DNA from: Ichthyophis bannanicus
Taxonomy: Eukaryota > Chordata > Amphibia > Gymnophiona > Ichthyophiidae
Direction: 5' to 3'
Assembly: GCA_033557465.1 (NCBI GenBank)
Contig: CM066040.1
Location: 327,874,297 to 327,938,296, forward strand
DNA: 64,000 nucleotides
Shown: positions 1-11,135 of the stretch, one piece after another
Numbering within the stretch: the stretch's first letter is position 1
Layout: each line of letters starts with the position of its first letter
Made by a program: the position numbers and the translations under genes
Notes under the pieces: model-generated
What the model was told of the DNA's origin: nothing
Database searches by the model: none
The model's input: the letters and a program-made list of their open reading frames with translations, nothing else

Positions 1-1
1 G

Positions 2-166
2 TGGGCGGAGTACAGTTCGGTTTCGGTCGCGGACATTTGTAGAGCGGCGACTTCATCATCGTTGCATTCATTCTCGAAGCACTATTGGTTAGATGTGCAG
101 GCGGCGGAGGATGTTCATTTTGGCTCAGCGGTGCTTCAGGCTGGGTTTTCTGGTCCCTCCCGTTGA
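2..166 (+). CDS. DIRS-c tyrosine recombinase, C-terminal fragment
   Basis: The frame starting at base 2 is open for 54 codons to TGA at 164-166. It contains DICRAAT, then HYWLD with the likely nucleophile Tyr at 83-85. The same order (DICRAATWSS, then HYCLE) ends the intact recombinase of DIRS-a at 49914, so this is the C-terminal catalytic end of the YR integrase that inserts circular DIRS DNA. The rest lies upstream of the window. No break is visible in this part. Confidence 0.8.
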   Translation, partial: WAEYSSVSVADICRAATSSSLHSFSKHYWLDVQAAEDVHFGSAVLQAGFSGPSR

Positions 167-189
167 TGTGCACTGCTCTGTTACATCCT

Positions 190-292
190 CTATGGTTCCG
201 GGACTGGACTAGAGGGACGAAAAGGAAGAATTAATTAGACTTACCTGCTAATTGTTGTTCTTTAAGGAACTCTAGTCCAGTCCCGGACCCCT
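190..292. repeat. DIRS-c internal complementary region
   Basis: Contains TCCGGGACTGGACTAGAG, a GAAAAGGAAG junction, and then the reverse complement of the terminal repeat at 670-754 (for example TTACCTGCTAATTGTTGTTC here against its complement at 722-738). This is the DIRS hallmark region complementary to both element ends. Confidence 0.8.
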
Positions 293-669
293 CCCAGGGT
301 ATGCAGCCTGAAGCTGTTGTCCGTTGTATCTTAGTAAAAGGGGTCAAATTGGAGAGGATGTCTCTGGAAGAGGAGTGGGGTTCCGGAGGACGCGGAGTGG
401 AGCCACAATGGGAACCCCGCAGAAGCGCGGTTTTGTTTCTACGTTTTTGGCATTTCTACAAGGTCCTTCGTCGAAGAGAAGGTTAGAATATGCACAGGTT
501 TTTAGATTCTAGCCAAAGTTTATTTAGTTTATCTTGTTGTTCTTTATCTACTTATTTGTTGCTCTGCTGAATTGCTTTGTCAATAGGTACTGGCGGAAGG
601 GGGCGGTCCTTGCCTATTTATACCAGAGAGAGAAGAGCTGTGATGTTATTCAGTCTCCAAGGCTGCTGG

Positions 670-754
670 AGGAGATTCTAAACTCTATGGTTCCGGGACT
701 GGACTAGAGTTCCTTAAGGAACAACAATTAGCAGGTAAATCTAATTAATTCTTC
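670..754. repeat. DIRS-c right inverted terminal repeat
   Basis: Reverse-complementary to 200-292. It includes GGACTGGACTAGAG and the motif CAGGTAAAT (732-740), close to a 5' splice-site consensus and shared with the other DIRS right ends in this window. The element boundary is placed at 753-754, where complementarity to the internal region stops. Confidence 0.75.
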
Positions 755-1680
755 ACCCACCCCCACCTCAATCAATATTGCCAATATGCCAATTATAATA
801 AAAAATGAAGTTCGGTACTTCGGGGTCATCCTTGACAAGCACCTTACACTACAAGCACACATCAACAAGACCAAGACTGCCTTCTACAAACTCGCAACAA
901 TCTGAAGATTAAAACCCCTCCTCAGCCAAGAACATTTCCGTACAGTATGCCAAGCCATCATAACACCAGCCTTAGACTACTGCAATACCCTTTTCCAAGG
1001 ATTATCCAAGCAAACCATCCAACCCCTTCAACTAGTCCAAAACACCGCTGCCTGAATCATCATTGGAACATCACAATATGACCATATCACTCCTATCCTG
1101 TATGAACGCCACTGGTTACCAGTTGCCTCACACATTAAATACAAATCCACTCTTACCATCTTTAAAATCAAAAATAAGATCACAGCAGGAATTCTATAGG
1201 ACCTCATCTGTAACAAGACCAGCAACAGACCTGAGTGAAGCAGCACCATAAACACCATACCAATCCCCAGCTTATATACAAAGGCCAAACAATCCACCAC
1301 CAAAAGGGCTACCTCACTTGCTGCCCCCACTATTTGGAACTCTCTTCCGGAAAAACTAAGATCAACCACGGATTTAAAGGACTTCCGGAAACAACTCAAG
1401 ACTCTCCTCTGAACATTTCAATGAACAGTCTCAACACCCCAGTTAACCACCCATCTCATTCCCACAATCCATGAGCAGCTATTAATACATCACTATGTAC
1501 ATAAGTTGTGCTCCTAGCACTACCCTTTCACCCCCCTTTTTTTGCTCCCCTAAGAAAATTGTTGCTATTGTTTGAGTTTTATTGTTTGCTTTCAAGTTCT
1601 CTGTAACAAAGTTTCAATGTAAACCGCTTTGATTAAGGCAGTATAGAAAAATCGTTAAATAAATAAATCAAATAAATAAA
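755..1680 (+). mobile_element. L2 LINE, 3' fragment
   Basis: Decayed C-terminal part of an L2 reverse transcriptase. About 790-1425 encodes NEVRYFGVILDKHL, FRTVCQAIITPALDYCN, HWLPVASHIKYK and IWNSLPEKLR, with several stops. The same order occurs in the intact L2-A protein at 11136-14165. The 3' UTR follows and ends in the usual L2 tail: AAACCGCTTTGATT, a short hairpin partner, then AAATAAATAAAT (1640-1680). It is 5'-truncated where DIRS-c ends, so DIRS-c may have inserted into this copy. It is not functional. Confidence 0.85.
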
Positions 1681-4600
1681 CTTAATAAAAAAGATGTAAA
1701 AAAAACCCAACCTAGTCCCACTTTAATTATAAGTGTTGGCAGTTGCAGTACTTGTACATGGAAGCTGCCAAGTGATGCCGTTCTTTTTTGGTATGTGGAC
1801 CTCTGCAAAATTGCTCCTTCTGTAGATTTGCTGGCATCCTTATACATATTTTACAGAAGGCTCCACATTTGGCAGAGCTTTTTGTAAAATACCAGGGAAA
1901 TGTGAACTTCCTGACTTGGACAGCCCATTTTCCAGGTTCGGTCCTTATGCAAAATCAAGCTTTATATGTCTTTTTGAAAAGGCTCCATGTTCACTGAACC
2001 TTTTCTAAAATACTACCAGGTTTTTTTGCATGCACTTACCTGTACATCCATTTTCCACTCTAGATGAGCTATACATAGTTATCCTTAACGTTTCTAGATG
2101 CTATAAATGACCTGCTTCCTGGAGCAGTGAGAAGGGGATCTATTCTAATCCTCACTGCAATGCAGGGCCTCATGAAAGGGGAATGATGGTGGGCGAACTT
2201 GTCAAAAGTCATCTTAGTGCGATCATTAGCATGGTCTATTAGCAAAACTACTGCAGTGACATGTAACCTTCAAAAGGGATACTATGAGGCTTGTTGACTA
2301 AAAATTGCACCGGTAGCACCTTTTGGAGCCCAGACGTTATCCAGACACGCATGCTAACTTTTCAGAGCATGTGTGTCCTTCATCCTGCCTTTAGCATGGT
2401 GTTAATGTGCCACACCATGCTAAACGGCATGCCGGTGCACTTACCGCCACCCATTGAGATGGTGTTAAGTGCCCCCATGCTAACCTTTGCAATTATTGTG
2501 TACCCAAAACATCCATACTAACCATAGAGTGCCATCCATGGCCACGTTCCACTCACATTCCACTGTAAAGAATACCTCCGGGATACACAGGGAACCACAG
2601 AGAGAAAGGGGGTTCCGAAGACCTGGGTACTGAAGTGTAAATCCTGTCCTGGGGGAGGGCTCTAAGACTCTGCAGAACAGAAGAAATGCAGGAGGGAGAA
2701 GTTTCAGAGCGACAGAAAACAGGAAGTACAAAGATTCACAGAGAGACTAGAGGAGGAGAGGAGACAGGAACAAGCAGATGATCCAGTGTAGTCTATGGAG
2801 ACAGAGCCTTGGGAACTGGAAACTGAGGACTCTGCAGAGCCCACGGAAATAGAGGCTATGGAACAGAACCTATCAGAAGATAACAGTTATCAGATCTACC
2901 AGAGGACAGCGAGATGCAGATACATTAAAGGAAAACTCCCACTTGTTTCTTTGGGGATTCTTAATTCCTATGTGGAAAAGGAAAGATTAACTGTTGATTA
3001 TTTGGAGTATTTGCTTTCTTTGCTCTCGACAGCGTGGGAGGGTCAGTGTGAAAGGAAACACTAATAGGATGGTTGCTTCCACAGCCTAAGGGTTACTTGG
3101 ATACCCAGGTTGGAACTTTTCCTTTTGAGAAATTGGAGTTATAAATATATAAGAGACTAGGATTAGCATAGGGAGCACCTCCCCCTCTAATTAATCAAGG
3201 GGAAAGGGGTCCTGGACAAACTGAATTGATGGACAGCCAAAGCTGCACAGTTTAAAAACAAAGGAGTACTGCACAGCTAACTCAACAGACTAAGCTTAGG
3301 TTGTGTTTCTGATGTTTTATTTGGACTTGGAGAATGGTGTTATGTTGTATCTGGAAGCATCTGATCTTCTTCAGGATTCCTTTACTCCCTCCTCAGTTTA
3401 CCTGAAAATATAAGAACCAGAAGGAAATGCTCTCAGAACACATATGTAATCCCATGCACATCAGAAACATCAATCAAATCATTAGCCGAATAGACCCCAA
3501 CACCACCTATTCCTGTGCCCAATTGCACATTACCGGTTAGCACGGGAATTCACTACATGCTAAACCGCATGCTACTGGCTAGCACACATTAGTAAAAATG
3601 CCCCTATGATAAAAATCAGGAAATTGGCTGGAAAGAAATTACAGGTCGGTCACATAAAAGTAGGTGCCCACTTTCCGTATACATTACATACATATGCAGG
3701 CACATGATTTTGTTAAAACACTTTTTCATGTGTTAAACAAGCTTTACATACAGAAAAGCTTTATAAAGTTAGTCCCTACAAGAGCTACTAAAATACAACA
3801 AACGTGGATTTAAGTTTTCAGGATACTAGTGAAAAGCATTGCGCTGCATACGTACCCCCATAAGAGTGATATTTTTCCATAGTGGTGTTCTCAGTCTACC
3901 TACTAAGAGTTTTTTCCCCATCATAGATCAATTGGAAATACTGAATCAGGCCTTATACTGGCAATGAGTCTCCATTATCAACATGCATATGCAGAGCCGC
4001 TGGCCAACAAAACGGAAAGGGGAAAAGAGTACGGGTAGGCAAAGAAAATTAAACAATAAAGTAAATAACCATAAAAAAGTAGAAAAGCGCCATTAAGAAA
4101 TGTTTGTGTCCTGCAAACCTAAAATTTGGGTTAGCAGGCAAATTTTTCAAAAACATTGCTACCTGTGTTCTCCACTTCTAGACTTTTATCATTAAATCTC
4201 AAGCAGTCCCTGCACACAGCTCTCACAAGAGCCTGAAACAGCCAGGGACCACTTATAAAGTCCAAAGTCAACTGCTAAATACTTTTCTGTGCAAGAATTT
4301 CCCACCATGGTGTCCAATGTAGAGCCCATGCATGAACTTGTCAGGGCTGTCTGCTGCCTCCTTTACATCAGTATGTGAGAGGCCGCTTTTTGTGCCAGGC
4401 AGATCTGTTTCCAGCAGAGGGCGCAAGCCCACCATGTATTACAAGCAGGCTTGTCCGCAGAGTACCTCAGAGCCAGCTGTGTCTAGTTACTCATTACCAT
4501 GGCATGCTTACAATCATATCCTATTTCAGTCTTATTTTTCTGACAGCCCTGATCACTAGAAGGGAAGTGTTATTCTGTTTTAAAAGTGTGCGTGTACACT

Positions 4601-6000
4601 ATAGAGTCTCTCCCATCAGAGTCTATGGGAAAGAGAAGTTGCTTATTTGTGAGGAGGGAAATGTTCAACTACTATCATCAAGTGACATCACCCTATTTCA
4701 TGGTGGTATTTTCTGCTACTGTTGTTGCTCCCCTTCTTAGTCATGAGGAAGAAGTGATGTCTTTTTGGTCAGAAGATAGAATAAATAATCGATATATCAC
4801 TGTTTGCGGTTACTTAATCAGGCTTACATTGTACTGGGGTCCTAATGGATGGGATGAGTTTCTGTTTCAGTAATTCTATAGTTTAACTTAGACTCAGAAA
4901 TCTCTGGTCATTGTTTCTAGGTCAGCTGACTGGACCATTCCTCATATGCTTCAGGCTTCGGCCTGGATTCAGTCCAATTTAGCTGTTTTGAAGCTGTAAA
5001 CATCCTGACTGTTGCTCTGAGAATAGGAGTGTGATATCAGTTAAGTTTTTGCATATTTCCATTAGGGATAATCATTTGCAGGAGTGGCAAGAGAATCTAA
5101 GAGAGGATTAGTTGAAGAGGAATTTGGAAGATGACTTCAGCACAGCTGTGCGTGAGAACAGTCCAAGCTTCCACACATGGTTCATTTAAAATCCCTAATA
5201 ATATTAATATGAAACAAAAGTCTCCTGAACTTTACAACTTTAGGAACTTAGATGCTCGGTTTGGAAGATTCTTTGCATGCAATGTCTCATATTCTTCTGT
5301 TGCTTTCTTAGCGCCATATTCCAGTGTCCACCTCAGCCCTGCACAATGCCCTTCTCCCCATAGTCATTCAATGTCATAAATCACCTGGTAAAATTAAGTG
5401 GTGCACTAGGGCAAATCAGTTCATTCTGTCTGCTAGGTCGGGTTTTCATGCGGTCTCTGAGTTCCATGCCATAAGTTTTTTTCAAAAGCAGCTTCTTCTG
5501 CATTTTGGAAGTTTCTCAGCATGAAACACTTTGTAACAGGTCAGGTTTTGCTTTTTTTATTATTATCAGGACTCTTTTCTGACAGCTTTTTCAATACTTT
5601 CCAGTAGTGACTGTTTAGGAACACGTTTCTGAGTCCTATTCCATTTCTAGAAAGGTAGATGGCCATCTAGTCTGTCTATTTGTACCTAACTTTATCCATG
5701 GCTTTTCGCTCCCACCTCCTTCCATTAAGGTTCCTTTGTGTCTGGACCATGAGTGGTTGAGCTCTGTCCCTGGAGTCTGTCCTTTTCAGCTTCCCTCCCT
5801 TCAGCATCATCTGATGGCTCCTTGTCTTTCTGTAGAAAATGCTACGTTGATAACTGCTAGATATGTGACTGTTTTTATCATAGCTTCCATTTCTCTGTCT
5901 TCCTACAAAGAATACATCTTCAGCTTCTAGGTCTCTCAATATTCAGCTTTTAGTAAGGCTGGAAACTTATTTTGTCTACTTTTTTTGCTTAAGTTTGATT
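1681..6000. other. Intergenic stretch without a recognisable gene
   Basis: No exon, RNA gene or complete transposon could be recognised. About 2380-2480 and 3500-3610 contain repeated words such as CATGCTAA and TAGCACAC, typical of decayed short repeats. A 2640-3063 segment carries short acidic open reading (codons at 2795-3063) that resembles in composition the unknown frame at 50853-51740. A 95-codon open stretch at 4586-4873 has no motif I recognise and no splice or promoter support. I treat all of these as non-genic. Confidence 0.5.
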
Positions 6001-6002
6001 TG

Positions 6003-7190
6003 CCTATTTTTCTTTTATTTATTTACTTGTATTTCGTTTACACCTTTTCAGTAGCAGTTCAAGGGGCATTACAATTGGATACTACAGTCAAACCTCGGTT
6101 TTCATTTGCCCCGGTTTTCATACGCTTCGGTTTTCATACGCTTCGGTTTTCAATGTCTTTTTTGACTGAGATTTTGTCCCGGTTTTCATACATCGCTTCG
6201 GTTTTCAACGTCTTTTGACTGAGATTTTGTCCCGGTTCTCGTACATCGCCTCGGTTTTCGTAAAGTACAGTACTGTAAATACATACACCCTCGCGCTGCA
6301 CACCATTCTGTATACACTGCCAGAACGCCTGCCCGGTCCCGGCAGCACTGCCCCCCGGACTCACTGATCGCCAGCGTGATGAGAAGCAAAAGCCAGCTGA
6401 GCACGTAAATGAAACACATCCTCGAGCCTGGTCAGAGTCAGAGAGGCAAGGATTGCGCAGAGAGGAAGGCCCCGATATCGTCCACCGCCTGCCCGTTCTC
6501 TGGAGCGCCCCCTCAGGCTCGGAGGTAGCAGGGAAGAAAAGCTGTCAACGTAAGCAGGAGATGTTGCATGAATGTGGGAGGCAGTTCTTTCTCTTGCATG
6601 GTACGTCTGAAGCTATATCATTAAGATTTTCTGCCATTCTGAAGCATTGAGCAGATAATGTAAAGGCATTTTAATGGGCTGAATCCAATGTGATTCCGAA
6701 GAGAGCTGGGCACAGCAGCTTGTCAGGGGTGGCTAAGGCCAGATGTTAACATACTGTACTGTACAGTACTGAACTTAGCTTGCTTTCAGTGATGTTAAAT
6801 GTTCATTTATCCATTTCATTAGTCATTTATATTTATTTCTCATTGTTTTCTGTATGTAAAAATATAGTTATTCTCTATAAAATGTATTTTTGTGAATATT
6901 TTTGGGTGTCTGGAACGGATTAATTGGATTTACATTATTTCTTATGGGAAATATTGCTTCAGTTTTCATACGTTTCGGTTTTAGTCAGACTTTTTCGAAC
7001 GGATTAATCATGAAAACCGAGGTTTGACTGTATAGGTATTTCCATCTCCTCAGTGGGCTTACAATCTAAGTTTGTACCTGAGGCAATGGAGGGTTAAGTG
7101 ACTTGCCCAAGGCCACAAGGAGTGCCAGTAGGATTTGAACGCTGCTGTGCCCAGGCTGCTGTCCTAACCAATAGGCTATTCTTCCACTCC
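6003..7190 (-). mobile_element. MIR-like CORE-SINE, split by a Tigger element
   Basis: Read on the - strand, the tRNA-like head lies near 7110-7190. It has a box A-like stretch (complement of CTAACCAATAGGC) and a box B-like GTTCAAATC (complement of GATTTGAAC, 7132-7140). The conserved core follows (complement of GTTAAGTGACTTGCCCAAGG, 7094-7113), a signature of vertebrate MIR/CORE-SINEs. The 3' tail resumes at 6003-6080, beyond a Tigger insertion at 6085-7030, and ends in an L2-like AAATAAATAAA. The two pieces join at TA, the Tigger target. Confidence 0.7.
6085..7030. mobile_element. Tigger-like Tc1/mariner non-autonomous element
   Basis: Terminal inverted repeats CAGTCAAACCTCGGTTTTCA (6085) and its complement ending GGTTTGACTG (7030), flanked by TA on both sides (6083-6084, 7031-7032). 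CAGT ends with a TA duplication fit the Tigger/pogo branch of Tc1/mariner. Subterminal copies of CGGTTTTCATAC repeat several times at the left end (6110-6260). The interior shows no transposase, so it depends on a transposase made elsewhere. It sits inside the SINE at 6003-7190, so it is the younger insertion. Confidence 0.85.
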
Positions 7191-8109
7191 TTCGTTTAGT
7201 TTAGTTTTTCATTAAAACTTTCTATGTCCAGCTTCTCATCCTACTTCCCTTTTATGTCCTCCAGCCTCTCCTCTTTGGTGGCTCTCTCGCCTGCATGGGC
7301 CTGGCTCCTTGCCTGCCCAGGCTCAGCTCTTCTTCCCACCCACCCTCACCAATGGCAGATGCTTCTTTTCCACTGGGGTTTGGCATGTCTCCGGCTTGCT
7401 GCCCAAACCTCCTCTCAAATGCATAGGTGCCATTTTAGGTGCTTGTTGACCTAGTACCTGGGATTTTTCCAGTATTGCCTTGTTGGGCAGGATGTGCAGC
7501 ACTTGGTGGCCCTCCTTTAACCTTATTTCCTTATGATCAGCGTCCTTTCATGTCTCTACAACTAGCAATTGTGCAAACTTATTCCATGACATCTCTACAG
7601 TCCAGTCCAGACTCCTGGGGTTGTATCCTTTTTAACAGTAGATAGAGACTGAGCATTCTAGCTTTTGGTGATGTCACAGTATAAGGAGTGGGCTGCTCCT
7701 CCCACCAAGCCAGTATCCTCAGTCTCCAGCAGATGGGATAGAACCCTTGGTAGCTTGGGCTTTACTATGGATGCCTAGGGCTACAGTGAGGGAAGTTAAA
7801 AATAATGAAAAGAGAATAATAGCAGACCTTGAACAGTGATTCCCGTGCCAAAGGTTTGAGTGCAGGTTGGTGGTTTCAGGGTAGCTGTTGTGGTGACTGG
7901 GTCTGCCCCAGGGGACCGATGCCATTTGGTCAGCGATAGGGCCATGGAAGGAGTGAGTGGGGCCAGCTTTTCTTATCCTCTAGCTGAAAACAGACCTTCT
8001 GCCTACAACCTCAGTGCCCTTTGGTGGGTTAGAGGCTCGTGGGCTTGCTGCCACATTCGGAGGAGCTCCTTTGGGTAGTGCTGTGAGTTGCTATAGGCCT
8101 CAGCTTCTG

Positions 8110-9470
8110 GTTAGCTTTTGGCAAGGCAGCGAGTTAAGTGTTTGTTTCCCGCCACGGGATGCTGACCTGCAAGTCAGTCTGTGTCGGGTGCGCAAGTAGG
8201 CAGAGTCAACTCTCCTCAGTCGGCCTCTGCCAGGCCTGTGAGGCAGAGGACTGTGAAGCAGAAACACTGTTGAGACAAGCGCCATCATTAGATGCCTTCT
8301 TGGCACCGCCAGGCAGAGCAAGGAGTTTTCAGTAGGTCAGGTTCCTCTTCTGCAGTCCCGTTCTCACCAGCCTTCGTCCTACTGCTTCATCAGGCATACT
8401 GTATTAAACAGGGCCTGGTGGGGGCTCAGGAGTCCAGAGGGCAGCAGGAACAGCGCAAAGAACAGCATCCTGAGGGGGGTCCAAGGGCCGTCTTGGAGGC
8501 CAGGACTTCCGATGATTTGGAGGAATCGCTGGGGTCAGAGCACTTAGAAGGCCCCTCGAGTCGGGGAACTGAAGAAGAGCCCGGGAGCCTTCTGGAGGGC
8601 TCCTTACAAGTGGGGGAGGACCCCCAGTCACTGTTCCCTCTAAGCTGTGCACATATGCGCACGCACACACCTTGCCGAGTGAGCGCACATACTTTACAAC
8701 AGAGCGCACAAAAATTACGGTTCTGATTCTGATAGAAAACAACACAGACGTCTTAAAATGTAAAAGTTGTGATTGTAATTACTAGAAATTTTCCGCTTTA
8801 TTTAGTAATCGTCTATTTTCATTTAATTTGATTAAAATCAATGTGGTGCACATGCTGTATATAACTCCGTGTGTCATTATGTGGCGCACAAAAATTTAAA
8901 CTTCCTTCAAAAGCTGCACAGCTGATATTTTATGCGCACACAGCCTACAGAAAATTAGAGGGAACATTGACCCCAATATAGTGAGAATCTTCCGCAAGGA
9001 AGGACTAGTGGCTCTCATTGCGGACTCGCTAGCTGCGCTAAATCTCTTGTGGACCGTCCGGTGGCTGATCCTCTTTTGGAGGATCTGTTGCTACAGGGAA
9101 TCCCATCGGAAACCACCTTTCCATTGCACTGAGTCCTGAAGCAGGTGATTGACCTGGAATGGGACTCTCCGGAGGTGGGCTTGTGCAGCACAAGAGCCAT
9201 GCAACGCTTCTATCCCATTCCTGCAGGGGAACGGGAGTTCTTTCAGCTGCCAAAAGTGGTGTCAGCAGTCACAAAGCGGACCACTATTCCACTGGAAGAG
9301 GGCGCCACACTGAAGGACCCTCAGTATAAGAAGTTAGAGCACTGTTGAAGCAGGCTTTTGAGGTTAACACGTTGGCCTTGCAGGCTTTGGTCTGTGGAGC
9401 CTATGTAGCGCAGGGGATCTCAGGTGTAGCCTTGGTCTGCTTGGGTTGCACTAAGTCACCACACAAAGGT
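8110..9470 (+). pseudogene. DIRS-d gag-like pseudogene
   Basis: The N-terminal part (8138-8335) has a Cys pattern (CVGC ... CQAC) resembling the zinc-ribbon start of the DIRS-a gag. After the MITE insertion, 9005-9348 encodes LIADSLAALNLLW, then LPKVVSAVTKRTTIPLEEG and LKDPQYKKLE, a block I recognise as typical of DIRS capsid-like proteins. The frame then breaks near 9345 and continues as QAFEVNTLALQALVCGAYVA (to about 9420). Multiple stops and frame changes make it non-functional. The protein would normally package element RNA. It runs almost directly into the right terminal repeat, so everything downstream of gag has been lost. Confidence 0.7.
8629..8969. mobile_element. hAT-type MITE
   Basis: Ends CACTGTTCCCTCTAA (8629) and the complement of CAATGTTCCCTCTAA (ending 8969) form 15-bp terminal inverted repeats with one mismatch. 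The 8-bp flanks CCCCCAGT and ACCCCAAT match at 6 of 8 positions, which fits an aged hAT 8-bp duplication. The interior (341 bp in all) is non-coding and rich in GCGCACA words. It interrupts the DIRS-d gag region. Confidence 0.75.
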
Positions 9471-9863
9471 TGGAAGATGTAGTTGTACATAATTGGCTGT
9501 TGGGCCAGTGTTGGTTCTTAGGTTCTGCTTTGACATTGGATTACTGGCTTGGTGGGAGGAGCAGCCCACTCCTTATACTGTGACATCACCAAAAGCTAGA
9601 ATGCTCAGTCTCCATCTGCTTGAAAAGGGGAACAACCCTAGGAGCCTGGACTAGACTGTAGATCCTAATGGAAAGAAAATTAGCAGGTAGTCTAATTTCA
9701 CCTTACTTCCTCTTTCCACTAGTGCTGCCTGTCTCTGAGGCTGATGGCCTAAACTGTACTGTTTGCACTAGTTTGTAGAGAGTCATTTTATAAAGTCGTA
9801 CCTAGCTAATGTATGTTTTATGCCTATCTTATAAAGTCAAGTATGGGTGCACTTGACTTTATA

Positions 9864-10319
9864 GGGCCCGATATTCAAAGGCATTTACGCGGTTTATAGA
9901 GCTGCAAACCGTGTAAATGCCCCTAAGTGGGATATTCGGTGGCACTAATAGTTAGTGCCGCTGAATATCCCCAAGTAATGCCGCTATATGCCCCAGTGCT
10001 AACCGTTTAGCATCGGAGTATGTCGGGGGCGTTCCTGGGACAGTACCCAGGGATAACTCTGCAGCGGCAATATTCGGCCACTACCCAGTTATCCCTCAGC
10101 GGCAAAATTTAGGCGCAGCAAAAATTGTCCTAACTTTTGCCGCCGGAGCAACCAGGCAGTGGCTGAATATCACCACTGCATGGCTAACCTCTGTACCGTG
10201 TACAGCTGTTCGGCAACGCCAGATAGGGCCCTGAATTGAATATCCGGGGTTAAAGTTCAGCGGCGGCGACAGCTATGCGCCTTAGAGGCACGTTGCCATC
10301 GCAAATGGATATCGGGACC
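9864..10319. mobile_element. MITE with GGGCCCGATATTCA-type ends
   Basis: Left end GGGCCCGATATTCA (9864) and right end complement GGTCCCGATATCCA (to 10319) form imperfect inverted repeats, with ATA on both sides (9861-9863, 10320-10322). No coding capacity. A 3-bp duplication and G-rich ends would suit a PIF/Harbinger MITE, but ATA is not the usual TWA target, so the superfamily is uncertain. Related words (GATATTCAGC) occur at 22290-22420 and 52610-52680. Confidence 0.55.
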
Positions 10320-10494
10320 ATAGCATATGTTGTAGAGGACATGCCTTAAGTTACAGTATGATGATTTACATCAGCCTAAAGCTGATGTAAATTACCACAC
10401 CTACTTTTTGCATGCACACGTGTAAATTATAATATTCTATAATCAAAGTGCGCCCTTGCACACTCTGCCCAAACTCTGTCTGTGTGCATGTCCA

Positions 10495-10800
10495 ATCCAG
10501 GCTGCCAATCAGAGCCCAGCTGAACACTGAAACAACTGCCACTACTGAGGCTCAAGAGTGAGATTGGGGAAAACAGGAGAGCATCAGCTGTTTAGCTTTA
10601 AAGTATATTGCAGAGCAGAATCCAGGCTGCCAATCAGAGCCCAGCTGAACACTGAAACAACTGCCACTACTGAGGCTCAAGAGTGAGATTGGGGAAAACA
10701 GGAGAGCATCAGCTGTTTAGCTTTAAAGTATATTGCAGAGCAGAATCCAGGCTGCCAATCAGAGCCCAGCTGAACACTGAAACAACTGCCACTACTGAGG
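10495..10800 (+). repeat. L2-A 5' UTR tandem monomers (125 bp, about 2.5 copies)
   Basis: GGCTGCCAATCAGAGCCCAG recurs at 10500, 10625 and 10750, exactly 125 bp apart, with near-identical units. The array begins right after the TSD and ends at a GC-rich block (GGGCCCGCGCCTGAGGGCC). That block is also found, inverted, next to a different monomer array in L2-B (36500-36580). By analogy with mouse L1 monomers these units may carry the promoter; that is inference. Confidence 0.85.
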
Positions 10801-11135
10801 CGCGCCCGCGCCTTGCGGGCCCGCGCCTGAGGGCCTCGCAAGAGGGCCCTTTGGCGTGGCCCTTAGGAGGGGCACGAAAGGAGGATATACTATCAGACCG
10901 GAATAACCGAAACAGATAAAGTGAGTAAAGTTACTATGTAGAACTTTCCTGTACAGTGAACCTTGCTCTAGCAGAGAAATCACACATGATGTGCACATGA
11001 AGTAGCTAGATTCGTATTGCCTTCTTTTAAAAATTGGTTATGTTGTTATTACTCATCCTACTGTAGATATCCTTTTAAAGATAGCACACACAGACATTAA
11101 GTGCTAAAGATTTATTCCTTTTATCCTTAACTACT

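Larger units (their letters stand above)
1..754 (+). mobile_element. DIRS-c: 3' end of a DIRS-type retrotransposon
   Basis: Right-hand end of a DIRS element entering from outside the window. In order it holds the last codons of a tyrosine recombinase (2-166), an internal complementary region (about 190-292) and the right inverted terminal repeat (about 670-754). The internal region is the reverse complement of the right end (AATTAATTCTTC at about 743-754), followed by the presumed left end, which lies outside the window. This matches the known DIRS layout, in which the internal region templates circle closure. The element ends near 754, where L2 sequence begins. I see no target-site duplication, as expected for DIRS, which inserts by recombination. 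Confidence 0.85.
7580..9705 (+). mobile_element. DIRS-d: internally deleted DIRS with both inverted ends
   Basis: About 7585-7712 and 9546-9665 are inverted repeats of each other: GGCTTGGTGGGAGGAGCAGC and GACATCACCAAAAGCTAGAA at the right, their complements at the left. The right end continues to AGCAGGTAGTC (9682-9692), like other DIRS right ends here. Between the ends only a decayed gag region is found; the RT, RNase H, recombinase and internal complementary region are missing. It could be a non-autonomous derivative or a deleted copy. A hAT MITE (8629-8969) interrupts it. Confidence 0.75.

Noticed and set aside
1028..1399. 123-codon frame on the - strand
   Set aside because: Antisense to the L2 RT fragment at 790-1425, whose sense motifs are clear.
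4586..4873. 95-codon frame as a possible host exon
   Set aside because: No recognised domain, no splice sites or neighbours supporting a gene.
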